Part shown: positions 58,926 to 64,000 of the stretch, in pieces
How the letters are laid out: every line of letters begins with the position of its first letter
Numbering within the stretch: the first letter of the stretch is position 1
From: Marthasterias glacialis
Taxonomy: Eukaryota > Echinodermata > Asteroidea > Forcipulatida > Asteriidae
Direction of reading: 5' to 3'
Length of the DNA stretch: 64,000 nt
NCBI GenBank assembly: GCA_911728455.2
Contig: OU452222.1
Coordinates: 24,852,923-24,916,922 of the forward strand
Program-made: the position numbers and the translations under genes
Notes under the pieces: model-generated
The model's input: the letters and a program-made list of their open reading frames with translations, nothing else
Databases searched by the model: none
What the model was told of the DNA's origin: nothing

Positions 58926-59949
58926 TAAAGTAACTTTTTTATGTTTTTTTTTTTTTTTTTTTATTATTATTACTTTTTATGGACAATTTCTTTGAAGGAG
59001 GACCTGCGACACAAACATGCGCGATAACAACGTGTTTGCAACCACAACATTGATGTGTGGCACGAAAACCTGGCGGCAAACCTGACGGCCACTGCAAATT
59101 TGGTTGCCCTGAAACCTGGCAGCGTGCATGCACGTACTACATAATCGGACCATTTGCCGAGGAAAACATGATATCGTCCACATCCTCGTAGCAAAGTATT
59201 TTCATTTCAGCTTGTCATTGACTCGGTCCCGATGAAGCACTTTCACGATACTTTTTTATGGCCACAAAGAATATTTTTATTTTAATGTTAACAATTAATT
59301 ATTAGTACATTTACATAGATTAAAGCGTCATCTTTCTTCTTTTCAGATTTGTGGCTCTCGAAGATTATTTTAGAGGGAAATAAAGTCCGAGATTGAGGTA
59401 CGGTAAAAAACAGCGTACGGTAAAAATTAACGGATCATTATACCGTCGCCCGGTAACATCCACTGCCATAATAATGTATGGTCTGTCATGTACGTATAGA
59501 TAGTTGTGTCATTTGCTTTCCAGACAATCAGCCCTATCCCTCTCCATTGCTGGAATCAAACAGATGTTGTAAACTAACTTGGGATTCCTCAATATAGTCT
59601 GAACAATATTAAATTGGAAAATAGTTTCATTTTATAAAATCACAAACCTAGAACAAGTAATTTCCTGTTCTTTTGTCACAGGCTTTTGACCCATTCTGTG
59701 CATCAGTGACTTTAATCAGTTATAATGCACAGCAAAGAGCAGACAATAATTTGTTTCAGGCGTTATAATATAAAATGCTAACTAGAAATTTTGTCTGTCC
59801 CAGCTTGGGATAGAACAACTGAAATTTCCGAACCTCTAAAGTGTTGATTTTGCTGACTTGGAAAGTTGCAGTGGTAGTGGTGAGCAAATAAGATTAAAAA
59901 CTTCTGCAGAAACTATGCAGTTTATGAAGATATATGGAGGACAACCTAC

Positions 59950-60960
59950 TTTTAGTTTGAGCGGAAGTAGAGGTCACAAGGGTCAGACAGTGTGTCCAAA
60001 AGGAAGACCTTCCCCAACAATGATAAATGCTGAAAATCATGATCCATAAAACTTTTTGAATGACAAGCTACTTCCGGTTAGACAGGAAGTAGATATCACA
60101 GAGGTCACACAATGTGTCACAAAGAAAAACCTTCCCCAACCTTGGTATTTGGCGAAAAAAAATTGTCTTGCTTTTTGCACTTTTAAATGAGGTACTTCCG
60201 GTTTGACCGGAAGTAGAGGTCACAGAGGTCACACAAAGTGTCACAAAGAAAGACCCTCCCAAATTTGACATTCGTCGAAGGAATCATGTTCCTAGCTCTT
60301 ACCACCTTTAAAGGATAAACTACTTCCTGTTTGACCGGAAGTAGAGGTCACAGATGTCACACAATGTGCACAGAGAATGGCCCTTTAATACCTTGGTATT
60401 TGGTTAAAGAATGACGTTCAAAGCTCTTACCATTTTTAAATGAGGAGCTACTTCCGGTTTGGCCGGAAGTAGAGGTCACAGAGGTCACGCATTGAGCAAC
60501 ACAGAAGGACCTTCCCTAATCTTGGTATTTGGTGAAAGAATCACGTTCCAAGCTCTAAGCATTTTTAAATGAGAATCTACTTCCAGTTTGACCGGAAGTA
60601 GAGGTCACAGAGGTCACGCAATGTGAAACAGAGGACCTTCCCTAACCTTTGTATTTGGTGAAAGAATCATGTTCCAAGCTCTTACCATTTTTAAATGAGG
60701 AGCTACTTTCCGGTGACCAGGAGTAGAGGTCACAGAGGTCACGCAATATGTCACACCGAAAGACCTTCCCTAAACTTTGTATTTGGTGAGAGAATCATGT
60801 TCCAAGCTCTTACCATTTTTAAATGAGGAGCTACTTCCGGTTTGACCGGAAGTAGAGGTCACAGAGGTCACTCAGTATGTCACACCGAAAGACCTTCCTT
60901 AACCTTGGTATTTGGTGAAAGAATCAAGTTCATATCTCAAACGGTAGATTTTTTGTTGAT
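59950..60960. repeat. About 125-bp tandem repeat with CTTCCGG/CCGGAAG palindromes, about eight copies
   Basis: Units centred on acttccggtttgaccggaag then tagaggtcacagaggtcac occur near 59966, 60086, 60205, 60340, 60465, 60594, 60720 and 60848. They are diverged and non-coding, and lie inside copy B of the segmental repeat, so they arrived or expanded after that duplication. Confidence 0.85.
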
Positions 60961-60990
60961 TTTTAAAGATTTGACTTATTAAATCTAATA

Positions 60991-61159
60991 GACCTTATGC
61001 ACATGACGTCATTTGAGTAGGGCGCCCTCGTCTAGAGGTCAAAATGAGGTTGTTCATTGGCCAATCCTGTGCGCCGCGCGTACAAATCTCTGCGTTTCCA
61101 TTGTTATATCATCGATTTGCCTCTAAGATGGCGGCGTGATGACGTCAATGCATAAGGTC
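60991..61159. mobile_element. MITE of about 169 bp flanked by TA, with TGACGTCA in each arm
   Basis: GACCTTATGCACATGACGTC at the left matches the inverse of GACGTCAATGCATAAGGTC at the right, with TA at both edges. Non-coding; the middle has gggcgccctc and aagatggcggc. Confidence 0.65.
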
Positions 61160-62251
61160 TATTTGCTTGTAATTTGACACCTGATGACGTCATCATGACG
61201 TATGAGTTCTAGGACCGAGGTTACAACATGTTCTAAGTATGTACAAAGTTTCATCAAAATTGAAGTTTATTTACTGCCCAAAGTTGAGGGCAGAAAAATC
61301 ATGTACAAAGTTTATGGGACTTGGTGGAAGAAGAACAAGAAGAAGAAGAATAAAAAAATCAGAACAAAAGCAAAGGCTTTTCCGCAGATTGTGGAAAAGC
61401 TAATGACTTTTTTTTTCTATCTTCACTGAAAATCTACGAAAACAGACCTGTTTAATAATTGTACAGGTGCTTCTTTGTTTTCAATTAATGCCGTTCAAAT
61501 CCTAGTGGCACCCCTTTTTTACTAGCAACACGAAACACAACGTTTTGAAGTCAACAATGCTTATAATTTATACCTCCAAATTCTAAATGTTTTTCCTAAA
61601 TCCCTCAATATGCCCTCAATATCCACCCTTGTTCACAATGGGAAAACCACATGCTTATGCTAGGTTTGTGTTTCCCCAGAACGATTGACGCACTATTTAC
61701 ACTCTGTATTATAATACAACGCTCCAACACAATGTCATTCAATAATTATACACAATTCCTCAGAGAACACCAACAATGCATTTGTGTAAACACTAGAGCG
61801 TTCAGTTCATTATCCCCGATGCAAGAGTCACTTATTAAATAAGGTAACCAATTCTTTATAAATAACGTTATACAAGGACACCGGTATCACAAAAATCAAA
61901 AGCAATCGACAACACAAAAACACGAGTCAATCAATGTCTTAGATGCCGTAAAGATGTAGATAGACCCAGGCTGCTCGACCAATCTCTCACCCGAGCCAAC
62001 ATCAAATTGTGAGGCACAGTTCAAGTCACATTCTTGATCTTCAAGTCCGGGTCCTCACACTGTTTGCATTTTTTCTTAAAAACCCTCTTTTCAGCACTCT
62101 TATTTTTGTATAAGATTATCTGACGTGGCCGTAAAAACAAATACATTCAATTGCCTGTGTGTTAAAATAAAAATTCAATAGCATTAATTGTTGTACATAT
62201 TGGTGGATTTTTTTTGAATAAACGGAGTAGTCTTAACTCAATTTGAAAAAA

Positions 62252-62451
62252 AAATAACTAAATAACTAAATAACTAAAATAACTAAATAACTAAATAACT
62301 AAATAACTAAATAACTAAATAACTAAATAACTAAATAACTAAATAACTAAATAACTAAATAACTAAATAACTAAATAACTAAATAACTAAATAACTAAAT
62401 AACTAAATAACTAAATAACTAAATAACTAAATAACTAAATAACTAAATAAC
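62252..62451. repeat. 8-bp tandem repeat (AACTAAAT)n, about 200 bp
   Basis: About 25 nearly perfect copies of an AT-rich octamer. Confidence 0.95.
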
Positions 62452-62459
62452 TCACCCAA

Positions 62460-64000
62460 ACAAACAAACAAGAAATCCATTTCATGGGCCCTTTAACTCT
62501 ATGCCTATGTAAACAAAAAAACAAGTTTATGGTTTTAAACTACACACAATCTGTTAATAATAAGAATAAAAGGTGCATATCTTTACTTTTCCAAATGATT
62601 GCAGCTACATTTTTTTTTATGATTTTCTCACACTGGGTTTCCAAAGGTCCATTGTCTTCCTCCTTTAGTCAAGTGCTTTGTATTTATTTTGATTTTCTAA
62701 ACTCATGAATTGTTTTATTTTGTTCGATTAATCTTGTCTTTTTTTTTTCTTTTCTGTTTTAACCAGGAGTATGGTACCTAATGTCATTGACAACTTTTTA
62801 CTGAAGAAAAAGTGTGGATATGAGACCATCTTCTACACTTTTTACATCATGATTTTAAAACTCATATCGGGTCGTTGCATTGGCATTACAACATTCGTAT
62901 TATTAGGGTGAGTGTTATTAACAATAGTAAAGCAATAATGTTGGCATATCTTTGTCATGTCAACTGAAGCAATAATAAGATAATTTATTTTCAAAGAGTC
63001 GTTGAATTCAAGTAAAAAAAAACAACAAAATCAAGAGGTGTTCCGGGCTGAATGCCCAAACACCTAAAGAAACGAACAAAAACAAGAGGTCTTCAGACTT
63101 GAGTCCGAAAACCTAACAAATAATAATGCAAAAGATCACCAAGGCCAATGAATAAAATAACGAAATGAACACAGGAAATTGAGAAGGGGGCTGTTCAAGT
63201 AAACAAGGGCTTGTATGGAACAGCCTTGAACATGATACAAAAAAAGTGAACAAAGATAGAGCAAAGCCAAAACGAGGACAAACAACAACAACAACAACAA
63301 CAAAGAGGACAGAGAAAAGGGAGAGAAGTATGCATTGGAGAAAGAGACAAGTGAACAATTAAAACCACAAATTTAAACAAATGAGAGCAGAAGGCTGATG
63401 ACGAGCGGCGAAACCGGGGGAGAAAACTACGCCACATAATTGGAGAGAAGGAGTCTTTAAACATGGCTTTGAAACGACCCAAAGACTGTATTTTTTAACT
63501 GATCATCAATGGCGTTCCACAGAGGAGGACCATCAATCTTATGCTTACAGCTGGTTAATACATCACACACAAAACGTCATACCTTACCATCGTTGGACTG
63601 ATGGGGACGAGCGAACAATGAGACAAGTACAAAGTTCTGCTATTTTGTACGTACGTACAGAAAAACTATAGTTCACCCGTACGAATTGTTAATTCTATAG
63701 CTAATGCTAACGGATTGCTAATTCGTCCGTCTAAAGTAACAAACAAAAATAAACTTCATCAGTGGCTGCTGACAGCAAATTATGAAAAAGCACCAGTTCA
63801 TTATTAACTCATGGTAATGGATGTCCATGAACAATGAAGCACATTATAAGCAATATACATGCACTGACTGTCCGTGAATTGCGTCAGTGGGAATCCAACC
63901 GAATCTAAATCCACACTAACTGCTTTCTGTCGCTCTTTCACTCGAAGCAGTGCCACTTGTTTTTCTTCAATGCTACTGCAGCCCACTCGACACTTTACAC
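62460..64000. other. Right end of window, no supported gene
   Basis: It contains a copy of the GGTGTTYGG-like end family at 63040-63115 (cccaaacacctaaag, gagtccgaaaacctaac), (AAC)n at 63284-63302, and one possible exon at about 62768-62912 (acceptor aaccag; MVPNVIDNFLLKKKCGYET) that I cannot assign. Confidence 0.35.

Larger units (their letters stand above)
58977..62070. repeat. Segmental direct repeat, copy B (interrupted)
   Basis: Same orientation as 42520-44040. It is split by about 1.7 kb of other repeats between about 59760 and 61430. The PAN-like exon at its end has lost a central part: ttcttgatcttcaag joins directly to tccgggtcctcac, with a deletion between short matching sequences. 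Confidence 0.75.

Overview
The window is eukaryotic, intron-rich, AT-rich and full of repeats. Modular extracellular proteins (HYR, F-type lectin and PAN/apple domains joined by phase-1 introns), CR1-like LINEs, a Penelope-like element, gypsy fossils and many MITEs suggest a marine invertebrate deuterostome. An echinoderm is my best guess from gene content; nothing in the sequence proves the taxon.

The main feature is a large inverted duplication. Two paralogous secreted lectin genes point away from each other. The left gene is on the minus strand (first coding exon 14547-14613, later exons down to about 1 kb). The right gene is on the plus strand (first coding exon 21577-21646, stop at 37789, AATAAA at 38076). 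Both encode a signal peptide, a Cys-containing module of about 80 residues, two HYR domains and F-type lectin/fucolectin (FTP) domains, each FTP split over three exons. The internal introns I could place are phase 1, apart from one damaged exon in the left gene. Homology between the arms runs past the first exons to about 15.80 kb on the left and 20.47 kb on the right, leaving a spacer of about 4.7 kb. The arms later diverged through independent insertions: a LINE tail and a gypsy fragment in the left, a Penelope-like element in the right, and a 2.85-kb minisatellite in the left.

The minisatellite (1408-4262, about 37 copies of 77 bp) is the most unusual signal. Each unit contains the 3' end of an FTP exon, its 5' splice site and adjacent intron, so the left gene carries about 37 copies of one exon-intron junction. 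Both paralogues also carry a 57-nt mini-exon which, if its splice site is skipped, reads into a stop and gives a predicted 449-residue short form in each gene.

38.1-42.4 kb is a nest of repeats with paired TGACGTCA palindromes and ACTTCCGG/CCGGAAGT dyads, partly bounded by GGTGTTCGG/CCGAACACC inverted repeats. About 42.5-44.0 kb is a segment, including a PAN-like exon fragment, that is directly duplicated at 59.0-62.1 kb. Between the two copies is a six-exon plus-strand gene (45013-50007) encoding a secreted PAN/apple protein with a second extracellular domain (329 aa). 50-64 kb holds no gene I can support. It contains tandem repeats, a piggyBac-type MITE with TTAA target sites, other MITEs, a LINE reverse transcriptase fragment and simple repeats. 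No rRNA, tRNA or CRISPR array was seen.
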